A stretch of DNA of 64,000 bases from Shewanella putrefaciens (GCF_016406325.1 NZ_CP066370.1:1178001-1242000), one strand, 5' to 3'. Numbered from the stretch's first letter, positions 29,415 to 39,138 are shown. The notes: generated from the letters alone by a model not told the origin. Numbers and translations are program-made.

Positions 29415-31079
29415 ATGTTTTGTATTCAGTGTGAGCAAACTATTCGTACACCAGCAGGTAATGGTTGTAGCTATTCTCAAGGTATGTGTGGCAAGTTGGC
29501 CGCGACATCTGACTTGCAGGATTTATTAATTTATATGCTGCAAGGGGTTTCAGTGTATGCGGTTAAGGCCCGTGAGTTAGGTATTGTCGATGCCGAAATC
29601 GATAGTTTCGTACCTAAAGCATTCTTTTCTACTCTGACTAACGTTAACTTTGATGATGAGCGCATAGTCGCTTATGCACAGCAGGCTGCTAAATACCGCG
29701 CTAGTTTGAAAGCGGCTTATGAATTAGCCTGTGAAAGAGCGGGAAAAGTGGCAGAGCAAGTGCCAGAAGTGGCACAGTTAGTGTTGGGCACCAGTAAAGT
29801 TGAAATGCTCTCTCAGGCACCTATCGCGTTATTGAATAAAGACAAGCATGAAATCCATGAAGATATTCTTGGTTTAAGATTACTCTGCTTATATGGCCTT
29901 AAAGGCGCCGCAGCCTATATGGAGCATGCTCGCGTGCTTGACCAAACAGACGCTGAGGTTGCGGGCCGATTTCACGAAATCATGGCATTCTTAGGTGAGT
30001 CGAGTGTTGATGGGGATAAGTTATTTGCCACAGCGATGGAAATTGGCCAATTAAATTACCGTATTATGGCGATGCTCGATGCGGGTGAAACCCAATCCTT
30101 CGGTCACCCCGAACCAACGGTGGTGAATACTAAGTCAGTTAAAGGCAAGGCGATTTTAGTCTCTGGCCATGATATGAAGGACTTAGAGCTTATTCTTGAA
30201 CAAACCGTAGGTAAGGGCATTAATGTCTATACCCATGGTGAAATGTTACCAGCACTGGCATATCCCGCGTTTAAAAAATATCCTCACCTTGTTGGTAACT
30301 ATGGCAGCGCTTGGCAGAACCAACAGAAGGAATTTGCCAATTTCCCTGGCGCTGTGGTGATGACATCAAACTGCATTATTGATCCAAATGTGGGCAGTTA
30401 TAGCGATCGTATTTTTACTCGCAGCATCGTTGGCTGGCCTGGCGTTATGCACATCATCGGTGATGACTTCTCGGCAGTAATTGATAAAGCACTTGCTTTA
30501 GAGGGTTTTAATTACGATGAGATCCCGCACAAAATCACTATAGGTTTTGCTCGCAATGCGTTAATGGCGGCAGCCCCTGCTGTGGTTGAAAATGTGAAAA
30601 ATGGTTCAATAAAACACTTTTTCCTTGTGGGTGGTTGTGACGGTGATAAAGCCGACAGAAGCTACTTTACTGAACTTGCTAAATCCACACCTAAGGATTC
30701 AATAATCCTGACGCTAGGTTGTGGTAAGTATAAGTTCAATAAACTCGAATTTGGTGATATTAACGGTATTCCGCGTTTGCTCGATGTGGGTCAATGTAAC
30801 GATGCTTATTCTGCGATCCAGTTAGCGATTGCATTAGCTGAAGTGTTTGAATGTGATATCAATGAATTACCTCTGAGCTTAGTGCTTTCTTGGTTTGAGC
30901 AAAAAGCCATTGTTGTATTGCTGACCTTGCTTTCTCTTGGCGTTAAAAATATCCGGACAGGGCCAACACCTCCTGCTTTCTTAACGGCAAACTTAGCCAA
31001 AATTTTAGAAGATAAGTTTGGTTTAAGAAACACGACCACCGTTGAGGCGGACTTAAAGACCATGCTAAACGTGGCTTAA
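29415..31079 (+). CDS. hcp: Hydroxylamine reductase / hybrid cluster protein Hcp
   Basis: Iron-sulfur enzyme expressed under anaerobic and nitrosative stress; it reduces hydroxylamine in vitro and NO to N2O, with electrons from Hcr. 554 aa. The N-terminal cysteines Cys3, Cys6, Cys18 and Cys25 (MFCIQCEQT ... [10 protein letters not shown]) bind the first cluster in the pattern of facultative anaerobes. Cysteine and glutamate ligands of the hybrid cluster are in the C-terminal half ([27 protein letters not shown]). A TTAGGAG site precedes the start. Confidence 0.97.
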   Translation: MFCIQCEQTIRTPAGNGCSYSQGMCGKLAATSDLQDLLIYMLQGVSVYAVKARELGIVDAEIDSFVPKAFFSTLTNVNFDDERIVAYAQQAAKYRASLKAAYELACERAGKVAEQVPEVAQLVLGTSKVEMLSQAPIALLNKDKHEIHEDILGLRLLCLYGLKGAAAYMEHARVLDQTDAEVAGRFHEIMAFLGESSVDGDKLFATAMEIGQLNYRIMAMLDAGETQSFGHPEPTVVNTKSVKGKAILVSGHDMKDLELILEQTVGKGINVYTHGEMLPALAYPAFKKYPHLVGNYGSAWQNQQKEFANFPGAVVMTSNCIIDPNVGSYSDRIFTRSIVGWPGVMHIIGDDFSAVIDKALALEGFNYDEIPHKITIGFARNALMAAAPAVVENVKNGSIKHFFLVGGCDGDKADRSYFTELAKSTPKDSIILTLGCGKYKFNKLEFGDINGIPRLLDVGQCNDAYSAIQLAIALAEVFECDINELPLSLVLSWFEQKAIVVLLTLLSLGVKNIRTGPTPPAFLTANLAKILEDKFGLRNTTTVEADLKTMLNVA

Positions 31080-31103
31080 CTCAGCCTAGAACTATTGGTT
31101 AGT

Positions 31104-31139
31104 TGCGGTTTTAGCTGAATGGGTAAAACCGCAGTTTTT
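31104..31139 (+). terminator. Terminator-like hairpin between hcp and hcr
   Basis: Perfect 10-bp stem TGCGGTTTTA / TAAAACCGCA with a 10-nt loop, followed by GTTTTTC. It would lower read-through into hcr. Confidence 0.65.
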
Positions 31140-31155
31140 CGTGGGTAAAATTGCT

Positions 31156-32271
31156 ATGAATATGAGTGTAATATCGAAAGCAGAGGCTTTATCTATTGCT
31201 CCCAAGCTAAAGGAGAGCTTCAATCATTTAGTGTGTGTTGAGCGTTGGGAAGAAACTGCTGATGTGGTGAGTTTTCGTTTTCAGGCGGGCGAGCCAATGA
31301 AGTTTGATTACAAGCCGGGGCAGTTTATGACCTTTGTGCTTGAGATTAATGGGGAACAGGCTTGCCGTAGTTATACCTTGTCATCTTCGCCTTCGAGGCC
31401 TTATTCCTTAATGGTAACGATAAAACGTGTCCCTGGTGGGCTTGTATCTAACTATCTTATCGACCATCTTTTGCCTGGTCAGAGTGTCAGAGTGTTACCA
31501 CCTACAGGTCAGTTTAATCTGTTTGATATTCCTGCACAGAAATATCTTTTTTTGAGTGCAGGTTGTGGCATTACGCCCATGTACTCTATGTCGCGATATT
31601 TAACTGACAGTCAAATGGATGCAGATATCGCTTTTTTACACAGCGCTCGAACAGAAGTTGATATCATTTTTAAATCCTCCTTAGAAACCATGGCTCAACG
31701 TCACCGCAGTTTTAAACTTCGTTATATGTTGGAATCTGTCACTACCACCAAACCTTGGCATAACGAGCCTATATTCTATGATACAGGCCGATTAGATGCC
31801 GAAAGTTTACGCAATTTAGTGCCCGATTTTGCTGAGCGAACGATATTCTTGTGTGGTCCAGAACCTTATATGCAATCGGTAAAAAGCATCCTTAACGAGC
31901 TTCAGTTTGATATGAGCCAATTGCACCATGAGAGTTTTGCTACTGCGGTTAAAGAGGCACAAAGCCGAGTCAAACAAGCTGAAGTACTGGATGTAGAACA
32001 CGCAAATGCCAGTTCGTCTTTTATGTTATCAATCGGCGATAAAACGCGAGCCTTATTACCTGAGCAAACCTTGCTTGAAGGTATTGAAGCCGAAGGTTTG
32101 CCTATTATTGCCGCTTGTCGCTCAGGCGTTTGTGGGGCTTGTAAATGCCAAGTGGTAGAAGGAACGACTGAGTCGAGTAGTACCATGACCTTAACACCTG
32201 CAGAAATTGAAGCGGGTTATGTTTTGGCCTGTTCAACGAAACTAACATCGGATGTGACGCTCGTTCTCTGA
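31156..32271 (+). CDS. hcr: NADH oxidoreductase Hcr (Hcp reductase)
   Basis: Passes electrons from NADH to Hcp. An FAD-binding FNR-like domain (YKPGQFMTFVLEI, RSYTLSSSP), an NAD-binding domain (LSAGCGITPMYSM, FLCGPEPYMQSV) and a C-terminal [2Fe-2S] ferredoxin domain with CRSGVCGACKC and a later Cys. I prefer the ATG at 31156 (371 aa), because the in-frame GTG at 31141 begins directly after the terminator T-run; the ATG at 31162 is another option. Length and domain order match E. coli Hcr with an N-terminal extension of about 30 residues. Confidence 0.93.
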   Translation: MNMSVISKAEALSIAPKLKESFNHLVCVERWEETADVVSFRFQAGEPMKFDYKPGQFMTFVLEINGEQACRSYTLSSSPSRPYSLMVTIKRVPGGLVSNYLIDHLLPGQSVRVLPPTGQFNLFDIPAQKYLFLSAGCGITPMYSMSRYLTDSQMDADIAFLHSARTEVDIIFKSSLETMAQRHRSFKLRYMLESVTTTKPWHNEPIFYDTGRLDAESLRNLVPDFAERTIFLCGPEPYMQSVKSILNELQFDMSQLHHESFATAVKEAQSRVKQAEVLDVEHANASSSFMLSIGDKTRALLPEQTLLEGIEAEGLPIIAACRSGVCGACKCQVVEGTTESSSTMTLTPAEIEAGYVLACSTKLTSDVTLVL

Positions 32272-32412
32272 ACGCAAAAATACCAAGGATATATTTTCAT
32301 CACACAGAAATATTTTAACTCCTGAGTTGCGATTCTTGCTGTGAGAACGTAAGGTTAAAGACAAGGGCGTAGTTGTTTGCGCCTAGTCTATTCGTCTGGC
32401 TGGAGTCTCTCA

Positions 32413-32748
32413 ATGACAACGACAACCACTTATGCCGCAAAAATTGAAGATCGCAGCCTTGGGCATTTGCTTTATGCATTGATGTCGGGCTTTCCCTTAC
32501 TTTTACTGCCTGTATTACTGAGCCTATTTATTAATCTCTCTCAACGCCAATCTCATGGGAATGCACTTTTGGTATCGCATTTGCGTTGGCAGCGACATTC
32601 TAATCTTATCTTTATTGGCTTATTAGTGCTTGGCTATTGGGTGCCGATAACTTGGCTCAGTCTTTCGATTTATCTGTTTGGTATTATTTGGTTTTGCCAT
32701 CGTATTATTAAAGGCTGGCTGGGCCTTATCGATGGCATCGAAGTTTAG
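32413..32748 (+). CDS. Small membrane protein of unknown function
   Basis: The ATG at 32413 (MTTTTTYAAKIEDRSLGHLL) with TGGAG upstream gives 111 aa. There are about three membrane segments (21-47, 66-85, 84-100) separated by a basic loop (RQSHGNALLVSHLRWQRHSN). The layout resembles small DUF4870-like membrane proteins, but this is weak. It lies 141 bp after hcr and converges on pheA. Confidence 0.7.
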   Translation: MTTTTTYAAKIEDRSLGHLLYALMSGFPLLLLPVLLSLFINLSQRQSHGNALLVSHLRWQRHSNLIFIGLLVLGYWVPITWLSLSIYLFGIIWFCHRIIKGWLGLIDGIEV

Positions 32749-32819
32749 TTGTACTCTCCTGTCTACTTGCACTTTCGAGTTTGGTTCACTTTTTTTGTTA
32801 GCTTTATGCTTTGATAGCT

Positions 32820-32851
32820 GTAAATGACCAGCAAACGAGTTGGTCATTTAC
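32820..32851. repeat. Hairpin between convergent genes, 3' of pheA
   Basis: Perfect 11-bp stem GTAAATGACCA / TGGTCATTTAC with a 10-nt loop. There is no T-run on either side, so it is not a standard intrinsic terminator; it may protect the 3' end of the pheA message. Confidence 0.45.
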
Positions 32852-32876
32852 GCTTTATCAGAGGGACATTTCCCTG

Positions 32877-34856
32877 TCAGTTGTACAGTTCTCTTACAAC
32901 TGAACTCATCAGCTTAAGTGAATCATTGTCATTTAGGTTGCAGTTAAGCACTAAACCATCGGCTTTTAATTGTTTAATACCTTTGGTTTGTAAGATCAGT
33001 GCTTCATCCGCGATGGCGTAACAAGGATTGATGACGATAGGAAGATGACTGGTGGCTTTTATCTGAATAAGGCTCGTTAAATCCAATGTAGGAAGATTAG
33101 CGTTATTGAAGGTGCGAACGCCCGAGTCACAGAGGATCAACTGTTGATTCCCTTGGCTTAAAATGACTTCCGTTGCCGCTAAAAACTCCTCATAGCTCGC
33201 CATATCGTTACGTTCAAGTAATAGTGGGATAGGCAGAGTCCCTGCTTGAGTGAGTAAGGATTGATTAAACATATGTTTACCTGTCAAAAACAGCATATCG
33301 CCCTGCTGAGTTGCTAGGACTATATCAATTGCTTGCTCAATGGCGATAATGCATAACAGATCGTATTGATGCAACGTTTGGCGAAGCTTTGGCAAGATAA
33401 GTTCTGGACTGACAAGCTGGTTAATGTTGTCCAAAATAACGGCTTGAAATCCCGCTTCTTTAAGCTGTTTTATTTTATGTTCAAACTGCGTTAATGCTAA
33501 GTGAGACTGCTCGTGTGTGAGCACTATCTTAGCTATTGCGCCGATATTACCCGCACCAATGCAGAAAGGGCCGCAGTTAATCTCGCTTGCCTGTGCTTTG
33601 TAGGCCTTACTGTATCTAAATGGATTAGCATCGGGAACGGTATCGCTAATCACTTGGGTTTTCGAGGTGCTAGGTTCAATTAATAGCTGGCTGTTGCTCA
33701 GTTGGGTTGGTTTTACCGTCTCGCAGGGATAACAACCTAATACTTTGATAAATCGAGTGATCCGCTCTAATTGTTTTAATCCTGCTTGCATCGCTTCACT
33801 AGAAATATTGGCATCAATATCAAGGTAAAACATTTCCTCCCAAGGGGTTCCGGGAATCGGTCTTGATTCGAGTTTACTCATATTTAGCTGATGAGCTTTC
33901 AATACCAACAGGGCTTCCACTAATGCCCCCGCCTTTTGGCCCGTTGCCATAATTAAAGTGGTTTTTGCAGGCAGTTGTTCTGGCACGGCAACGGCTTTTC
34001 GGGCGACAACAATAAAGCGGCTCTGGTTAATCTTCTGATTTGCAAGTCCCGCTTCTATGGATTCTAACTGGTATAACGCACCACCTTCGACGCTACCAAT
34101 AGCTGCGGCGCTATTGTCTGGGCTCTGATTGACCCTCTCCATCGCTTCAGCACTGCTTGAACAGTATTCTAGCCTTAAGTCCTTATGCTGGCTTAGGTAT
34201 CTGCTACATTGACTAATTGGTTGAGGGTGGGCGTAAACGGTTTTAATGTCGCTTATTTTACTGCCGGCTTTAGCTAACAGACAGTGGCTGACTTCGATAG
34301 TCGTTTCGCCGACGATGGAAAGGCTAGTGTGTTGCAGTACATCATAAACTTCATTAATGGAACCCGATGAGGTGTTTTCAATCGGTAGGAAACCGTAATC
34401 TGCATGCCCTGATTCTACTGCTTGCACTATTTCATCGAAGCTTTGGCAACCTAAGTCCAGCATATCGACTTGACGGCGCTGGCAATAACGCGTTGCGGCA
34501 AGGTAAGAATAGGAGCCTCGAGCACCCAAGTAGGCGATACAATATTGCTGTTTTTGTGTCTCTGGATTGGCACGGCCGTGCAGATATGCTTGTTGATTTA
34601 ATACTGAATCTTCAATGATGCTTTGGTAAAGTGAGATCACATAATGGGCATCGAGGCCTTTTTCTCTCCCTGCTTTGACCAGCCTAGCGAGGAGTTCTTT
34701 TTCTCTTTGTGTATCCCTAATCGGTCTGACATCAACCTCTTTACTGCGGGCAACTTCTAAACTTAAGCGGCGGCGCTCGGCGAGTAATGAGAGAAGTTCA
34801 TTATCGAGATGGGTGATTTGCTCTCGAGTTTGATTTAAAGGCTGTGGTTTATGCAT
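32877..34856 (-). CDS. pheA: PheA: chorismate mutase / prephenate dehydratase / ACT, fused to a degenerate DAHP-synthase-like domain
   Basis: Makes phenylpyruvate for phenylalanine. At 659 aa it is about 270 residues longer than E. coli PheA. AroQ chorismate mutase about 1-95; prephenate dehydratase about 105-285 with PIENTSSGSINEV and SRF (279-281, usually TRF); ACT-like regulatory part about 298-378 with GALV (310-313) and ESRP (330-333). After a linker, residues 425-659 resemble a class I-beta DAHP synthase: GPFCIG (429-434) for GPCSVE, PLLLERN (544-550) for PVLLKRG, LILCDSGVRTF (573-583) for IILCERGIRTF, HLPIVINPCYA (604-614) for HLPILVDPSH. The catalytic Lys, Arg and metal His are missing, so this part is probably not a synthase. 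GAGG precedes the ATG. A leader peptide and attenuator lie upstream. Confidence 0.95.
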   Translation of the reverse strand: MHKPQPLNQTREQITHLDNELLSLLAERRRLSLEVARSKEVDVRPIRDTQREKELLARLVKAGREKGLDAHYVISLYQSIIEDSVLNQQAYLHGRANPETQKQQYCIAYLGARGSYSYLAATRYCQRRQVDMLDLGCQSFDEIVQAVESGHADYGFLPIENTSSGSINEVYDVLQHTSLSIVGETTIEVSHCLLAKAGSKISDIKTVYAHPQPISQCSRYLSQHKDLRLEYCSSSAEAMERVNQSPDNSAAAIGSVEGGALYQLESIEAGLANQKINQSRFIVVARKAVAVPEQLPAKTTLIMATGQKAGALVEALLVLKAHQLNMSKLESRPIPGTPWEEMFYLDIDANISSEAMQAGLKQLERITRFIKVLGCYPCETVKPTQLSNSQLLIEPSTSKTQVISDTVPDANPFRYSKAYKAQASEINCGPFCIGAGNIGAIAKIVLTHEQSHLALTQFEHKIKQLKEAGFQAVILDNINQLVSPELILPKLRQTLHQYDLLCIIAIEQAIDIVLATQQGDMLFLTGKHMFNQSLLTQAGTLPIPLLLERNDMASYEEFLAATEVILSQGNQQLILCDSGVRTFNNANLPTLDLTSLIQIKATSHLPIVINPCYAIADEALILQTKGIKQLKADGLVLNCNLNDNDSLKLMSSVVRELYN

Positions 34857-34898
34857 GATGACCTCAATTGCCGCCGTGTATTAATCAATCGTTTAAGA

Positions 34899-34926
34899 CA
34901 AAAAAGCCTCCCATTTGGGAGGCTTT
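34899..34926 (-). terminator. pheA attenuator terminator
   Basis: Read on the minus strand: 10-bp stem AAAGCCTCCC / GGGAGGCTTT with a 4-nt loop, followed by TTTTGTCTT. It lies 39 nt after the leader stop codon and 43 nt before pheA. Confidence 0.9.
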
Positions 34927-34965
34927 GGATTTTTACTTTCGTTTTTACACAGTAAATCCGCCTCC
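34918..34965 (-). promoter_or_regulatory. pheA antiterminator pairing
   Basis: On the minus strand GGAGGCGGATTT (34965-34954) can pair with AAATCCAAAGCCTCC (34932-34918), leaving a 3-nt bulge. This uses the 5' arm of the terminator and so excludes it. It would form when a ribosome stalls on the Phe codons of the leader. Confidence 0.75.
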
Positions 34966-34994
34966 TAGAGTGGGGGTGTAAAAAAGAAAGTAAA
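34932..34994 (-). promoter_or_regulatory. pheA leader 1:2 (pause/protector) hairpin
   Basis: 19-nt arms at 34976-34994 and 34932-34950 pair at 18 of 19 positions. The first arm covers the second Phe run of the leader peptide, so a stalled ribosome would block this hairpin and free the strand needed for the antiterminator. Confidence 0.75.
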
Positions 34995-35018
34995 AAAAGT
35001 TGCTGTCATTGTTTTCAT
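34965..35018 (-). CDS. pheL: pheA leader peptide PheL
   Basis: 17-residue ORF MKTMTATFFTFFFTPPL followed by TAG. Five of the residues are Phe, in two runs, as expected for a leader that senses charged tRNA-Phe. A second in-frame ATG at 35009 is possible. The ORF is located correctly relative to the three alternative hairpins and the terminator, so ribosome-mediated attenuation is well supported by the sequence. Confidence 0.9.
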   Translation of the reverse strand: MKTMTATFFTFFFTPPL

Positions 35019-35150
35019 GGGGTTAAAACTAAAGGGCTAGGGCGCGGCTGTCAATCAAAACTTGTTTAATATGAGGGATTGTCAAATAACAATCAGGGAT
35101 AGCTTAATGTTCCTTAGGAGTAATCATAAAAACTCTATTTTCAAGGAGAT

Positions 35151-35179
35151 AAAAAAGGCGAAGAGGATTATCTTCGCCT
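35151..35179 (-). terminator. Intrinsic terminator after pepA
   Basis: On the minus strand, 9-bp stem AGGCGAAGA / TCTTCGCCT with a 6-nt loop, followed by TTTTT. Confidence 0.8.
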
Positions 35180-35205
35180 GTTTATATGTTAGCTTTGAAT
35201 TAAGT

Positions 35206-36714
35206 TTATTCGCCTAATTCAACGCCAGCACGATTGATCAAAAATTGAGTCAAAAGAGGGACAGGACGACCCGTCGAGCCTTTATTGGCGCCACTATTCC
35301 ATGCTGTGCCTGCCACATCTAAATGGGCCCAATTGTACTTTTTAGCAAAGCGCGATAGGAAGCAAGCTGCAGTAATGGCTCCCGCAGGACGACCGCCTAA
35401 GTTGGTCATATCCGCAAATGGGCTGTCGAGCATATCTTGGTATTCATCCCAAAGAGGCATGCGCCAAGCGCGATCACCGCTTTGTTCACCTGCATTTAGC
35501 AGCTCGTGCGCCAATGGGTTGTGCGATGAGAATAGGCCAGAAGCATGCTTACCTAAGGCTATCACGCAAGCCCCTGTGAGGGTCGCTGTATCAATAACCA
35601 GCTCAGGTTCAAAACGCTCAACATAGGTTAATACGTCACATAGTACTAAACGACCTTCAGCATCGGTATTAAGCACTTCAACGGTTTGGCCTGACATTGT
35701 GGTCAGAATATCACCTGGGCGATAAGCATTCCCCGAAGGCATATTTTCACAGCCTGCGAGTACACCCACGACGTTGATGGGTAAATTCATTTCACAAATG
35801 GCTTTCATTGTGCCGATAACACCCGCTGCACCACCCATATCGTATTTCATCTCATCCATAGCTTCGCCAGGTTTTAATGAAATGCCGCCAGAGTCAAATG
35901 TTAACCCCTTTCCAACCAATACGATCGGCTTTTCAGTGCTGTCGATTGCGCCTTTATATTCCATCACTGTCATGATGGATTCATTCGCACTAGCACGACC
36001 AACTGCGAGGTATGAGTTCATCCCCAGTTTGGCCATTTGCTCTTCGCCGATAGTAGTAACATGTAGATTTTCGTGCACTTCGGCCAGTTGACGCGCTTGA
36101 GAGGCCAAATAAGCAGGATTACAAATATTAGGTGGCATGTTTGCGACATCGCGACACAAGTGCATACCGGCAGATACTGCCATACCGTGTTCAATGGCGC
36201 GTTCGCCTAAGGTTAATTCTCGGCGAGTCGGGACATTGAAAACGAGTTTACGCAAAGGACGGCGTGTTTCCCCTTTACGGGTTTTTAGGGCATCGAAGCT
36301 ATACAGACTACTGTTAGTCGTTTCAACGGCTTGACGTACTTTCCAATAGGTATCACGGCCTTTAACGTGTAATTCAGTTAAAAAGCATACAGCTTCCATT
36401 GAACCTGTTTCATTTAATGTGTTGATCGTCTTAGTGATGATCTGCTTATATTGGCGTTCGTCTAGTTCTCGTTCTTTGCCACAGCCAACTAATAATACGC
36501 GTTCGCTTAGTACGTTAGGGACGTGGTGCAGTAATAACATCTGCCCAGGCTTTCCTTCCAAGTCTCCACGACGCAACAGGTTACTGATGTAACCCTCACT
36601 AATTTTGTCTAATTGCTCCGCGATACCCGATAGACGACGGGGTTCATAAACACCGACAACGATACAGGCTGAGCGTTGTTTTTCGGGGCTACCGCTCTTT
36701 ACGCTAAACTCCAT
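35206..36714 (-). CDS. pepA: Cytosol (leucyl) aminopeptidase PepA
   Basis: Hexameric M17 aminopeptidase using two metal ions; in E. coli also a DNA-binding protein in Xer recombination and carAB control. The ATG at 36714 ([20 protein letters not shown]) has AGGAG upstream and gives 502 aa; the GTG at 36720 is not needed. The signature NTDAEGRL and the catalytic region [16 protein letters not shown] are present. It is divergent from lptF-lptG, the common gammaproteobacterial arrangement. Confidence 0.97.
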   Translation of the reverse strand: MEFSVKSGSPEKQRSACIVVGVYEPRRLSGIAEQLDKISEGYISNLLRRGDLEGKPGQMLLLHHVPNVLSERVLLVGCGKERELDERQYKQIITKTINTLNETGSMEAVCFLTELHVKGRDTYWKVRQAVETTNSSLYSFDALKTRKGETRRPLRKLVFNVPTRRELTLGERAIEHGMAVSAGMHLCRDVANMPPNICNPAYLASQARQLAEVHENLHVTTIGEEQMAKLGMNSYLAVGRASANESIMTVMEYKGAIDSTEKPIVLVGKGLTFDSGGISLKPGEAMDEMKYDMGGAAGVIGTMKAICEMNLPINVVGVLAGCENMPSGNAYRPGDILTTMSGQTVEVLNTDAEGRLVLCDVLTYVERFEPELVIDTATLTGACVIALGKHASGLFSSHNPLAHELLNAGEQSGDRAWRMPLWDEYQDMLDSPFADMTNLGGRPAGAITAACFLSRFAKKYNWAHLDVAGTAWNSGANKGSTGRPVPLLTQFLINRAGVELGE

Positions 36715-36970
36715 GGGCACTCCTAGATTCTTAAAGACAAATTTTTATATTTATTGGATAATGTCTGCTTGTCCCGAAAAGGGCCTAAGTTATTACTCCA
36801 AAGGTGATTTATTCTCGGTACTTGAGTCGCATGTTTTTGTTAAACAGCAATTAAACTTAAGTTTACCAAGAACCCCTGAAGCTGGTCAGAAAACTATCAA
36901 AAGTAGACAGTTTACATGAAAGTTAGTCTGTTACCAGCAAAAAGATAAGTTTAGAGACCGGATCCTGCCT

Positions 36971-38083
36971 GTGATTGTATTTAGATACCTTATTCGAGAA
37001 GTTTTTAAGGCACAAATTGCCGTACTTTTGGTGCTGTTAACTATTTTTATTAGCCAGCATTTTGTGCGCATACTGGCCGACGCCTCTGATGGCGAATTTC
37101 CTGCTTCATTAATTGTGACCCTGATTGGACTTAACATTCCCGCCTTAGTCGTTTTGGTTTTACCCTTAAGTTTGTTTTTGGGTATTTTGGTGGCTCACGG
37201 CCGCATGTACTCTGAAAATGAAATGGTGATCCTCCATGGCGTAGGCGTGAGTGAATGGTATGTCACTCGGGTGACGTTAATTCTGGCTGTAGTGAATATG
37301 TTGTTTACGGGGTACTTATCGCTTTACGTAACGCCATGGGCAGAGGAACAACAAAATCAAGTGCTTGAAAAAGCACAATCTGAGGCTGGACTTGCCGCGT
37401 TAGTTCAAGGACGCTTTCAAGCAAGTCCTAACGGCCGTGCGGTACTGTTTGTCGAGCGTATTGGCAAAGATAATGAATTAGAAAAAGTGTTTGTGGCTCA
37501 GCTACCTGATCCCTCCGATGAAACGGGGGTGACAAATGTTGTCGTGGCTAAAAACGGTCGCGTATTAGAAGACAATATGGGCGCTCAGCAATTACAACTT
37601 AATAACGGTGTTCGTTATCAGGGGAGCCCAAGATTAAAGGACTACCAAATGATCGAATTTGGTGGCTATAAAATGCAGATTAAAGAGCAGCAGGTGGATG
37701 AGCGGCGCCGTAAATTATCGGCATTAACCGTTACCGATTTGCTTAAAGTTGAAAGCGCAGAAGCAGTCGCTGAATTTCACTGGCGGCTTGCTATTCCCCT
37801 TGCGATTCCCATCATGACGTTGATTGCCGTGCCTTTAGCAAGGGTCAATGTGCGTCAAGGCAAATTTGCTAAGATGTTACCCGCAGTACTGCTGTATTTG
37901 GGGTATTTTGGATTGATGGTAGCAGGTCGTAAAGCATTACAAGATGGTGTTATTCCACAATATTTAGGTATGTGGTGGATACATTTATCGGCACTGATTA
38001 TGGGAATATTTTTATTGGGTAAAGATAGACCTTTATTTGCACGTTTATCTACTGCTATGGCACGTAAGAAGGTGGCCGTATGA
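36971..38083 (+). CDS. lptF: LPS export permease LptF
   Basis: One of the two permease subunits of the LptB2FGC ABC transporter that extracts lipopolysaccharide from the inner membrane. 370 aa with six membrane helices around a periplasmic beta-jellyroll-type domain (about 130-260). It starts with GTG at 36971 (MIVFRYLIREVFKAQ), the conserved start of the family. The end overlaps lptG by 4 bp. Confidence 0.95.
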   Translation: MIVFRYLIREVFKAQIAVLLVLLTIFISQHFVRILADASDGEFPASLIVTLIGLNIPALVVLVLPLSLFLGILVAHGRMYSENEMVILHGVGVSEWYVTRVTLILAVVNMLFTGYLSLYVTPWAEEQQNQVLEKAQSEAGLAALVQGRFQASPNGRAVLFVERIGKDNELEKVFVAQLPDPSDETGVTNVVVAKNGRVLEDNMGAQQLQLNNGVRYQGSPRLKDYQMIEFGGYKMQIKEQQVDERRRKLSALTVTDLLKVESAEAVAEFHWRLAIPLAIPIMTLIAVPLARVNVRQGKFAKMLPAVLLYLGYFGLMVAGRKALQDGVIPQYLGMWWIHLSALIMGIFLLGKDRPLFARLSTAMARKKVAV

Positions 38084-39138
38084 AGATCTTAGACCTTTAT
38101 ATTGCCAGAGTGATTTTAAGCACATCTGCTTTGTGTTTACTGGTGCTGACGGGGTTGTCTGGCATTATTAAGTGGGTTGACCAACTGCGCTTGGTGGGAC
38201 GTGGCACTTATACCATGATGGACGCAGGTATTTATGTGCTTTTTTTAATCCCCCGTGATATTGAAATGTTTTTCCCCATGGCTGTGCTGCTTGGTGCCTT
38301 GATTGGTATGGGAATGTTAGCGTCTAACTCCGAGCTTGTGGTAATGCAGGTATCTGGATTGTCCCGTTTACAAATTACCCTTTCTGCCATGAAGACTGCT
38401 GTGCCACTGATGCTCATGGTGATGGCTCTTGGTGAGTGGGGAGCGCCAGTTGCAGAGCAAAAGGCTAACGAGCTGCAAGCGATAAAACTATCCGGCGGTA
38501 GTTTGATTAAATCCCACCGTGGTATATGGGCGAAGGATGGCGATTTGTTTGTCAATATAGGTGAAGTGGAAAATATCACCAAACTTAACAATATCACGCT
38601 CTATAAGTTCAATAGTGAACTTAAACTCACTAAGGTTGTGCATGCTGAGCGGGCTGTATTTACTCGCGATAGTTGGCGTTTGTTCGATGTTAAGCGAACC
38701 GATTTGACCTATGATCAAGTAACCTTAGAGCACCTTGAGGAAGATATATGGCAATCGAGTTTAACACCCGATAAGCTCAGTGTTGTATCTGTTAAACCCG
38801 AAGCACTATCCATTCAAGGTTTACTCGGTTATCTCGACTACCTTAAAACCAATAGCCAAGATCCTAGTCGTTATGAGTTAGCGTTAGGGCGTAAGCTGAT
38901 GCAGCCTGTCACGGTTGGGGTCATGATGTTAGTGGCGCTGTCGTTTGTGTTTGGCCCCTTACGTACTGTGACTATGGGCGCTAGGGTATTATTAGGTGTT
39001 GTCGCGGGTTTTAGCTTTTACATCAGCAATGAAATCTTTGGCCCTATGAGTATTGTTTATGAGCTACCCGCGTATGTCGGGGCGATGGCGCCGAGTTTGC
39101 TATTTACCGGGATTGCCTTCTACTTTATTCGGCGATGA
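38080..39138 (+). CDS. lptG: LPS export permease LptG
   Basis: Second permease subunit of the LPS exporter. 352 aa, beginning MKILDLYIARVILSTSALCL, with six membrane helices and the periplasmic domain between the third and fourth. The ATGA overlap with lptF indicates coupled translation and fixed stoichiometry. Confidence 0.95.
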   Translation: MKILDLYIARVILSTSALCLLVLTGLSGIIKWVDQLRLVGRGTYTMMDAGIYVLFLIPRDIEMFFPMAVLLGALIGMGMLASNSELVVMQVSGLSRLQITLSAMKTAVPLMLMVMALGEWGAPVAEQKANELQAIKLSGGSLIKSHRGIWAKDGDLFVNIGEVENITKLNNITLYKFNSELKLTKVVHAERAVFTRDSWRLFDVKRTDLTYDQVTLEHLEEDIWQSSLTPDKLSVVSVKPEALSIQGLLGYLDYLKTNSQDPSRYELALGRKLMQPVTVGVMMLVALSFVFGPLRTVTMGARVLLGVVAGFSFYISNEIFGPMSIVYELPAYVGAMAPSLLFTGIAFYFIRR

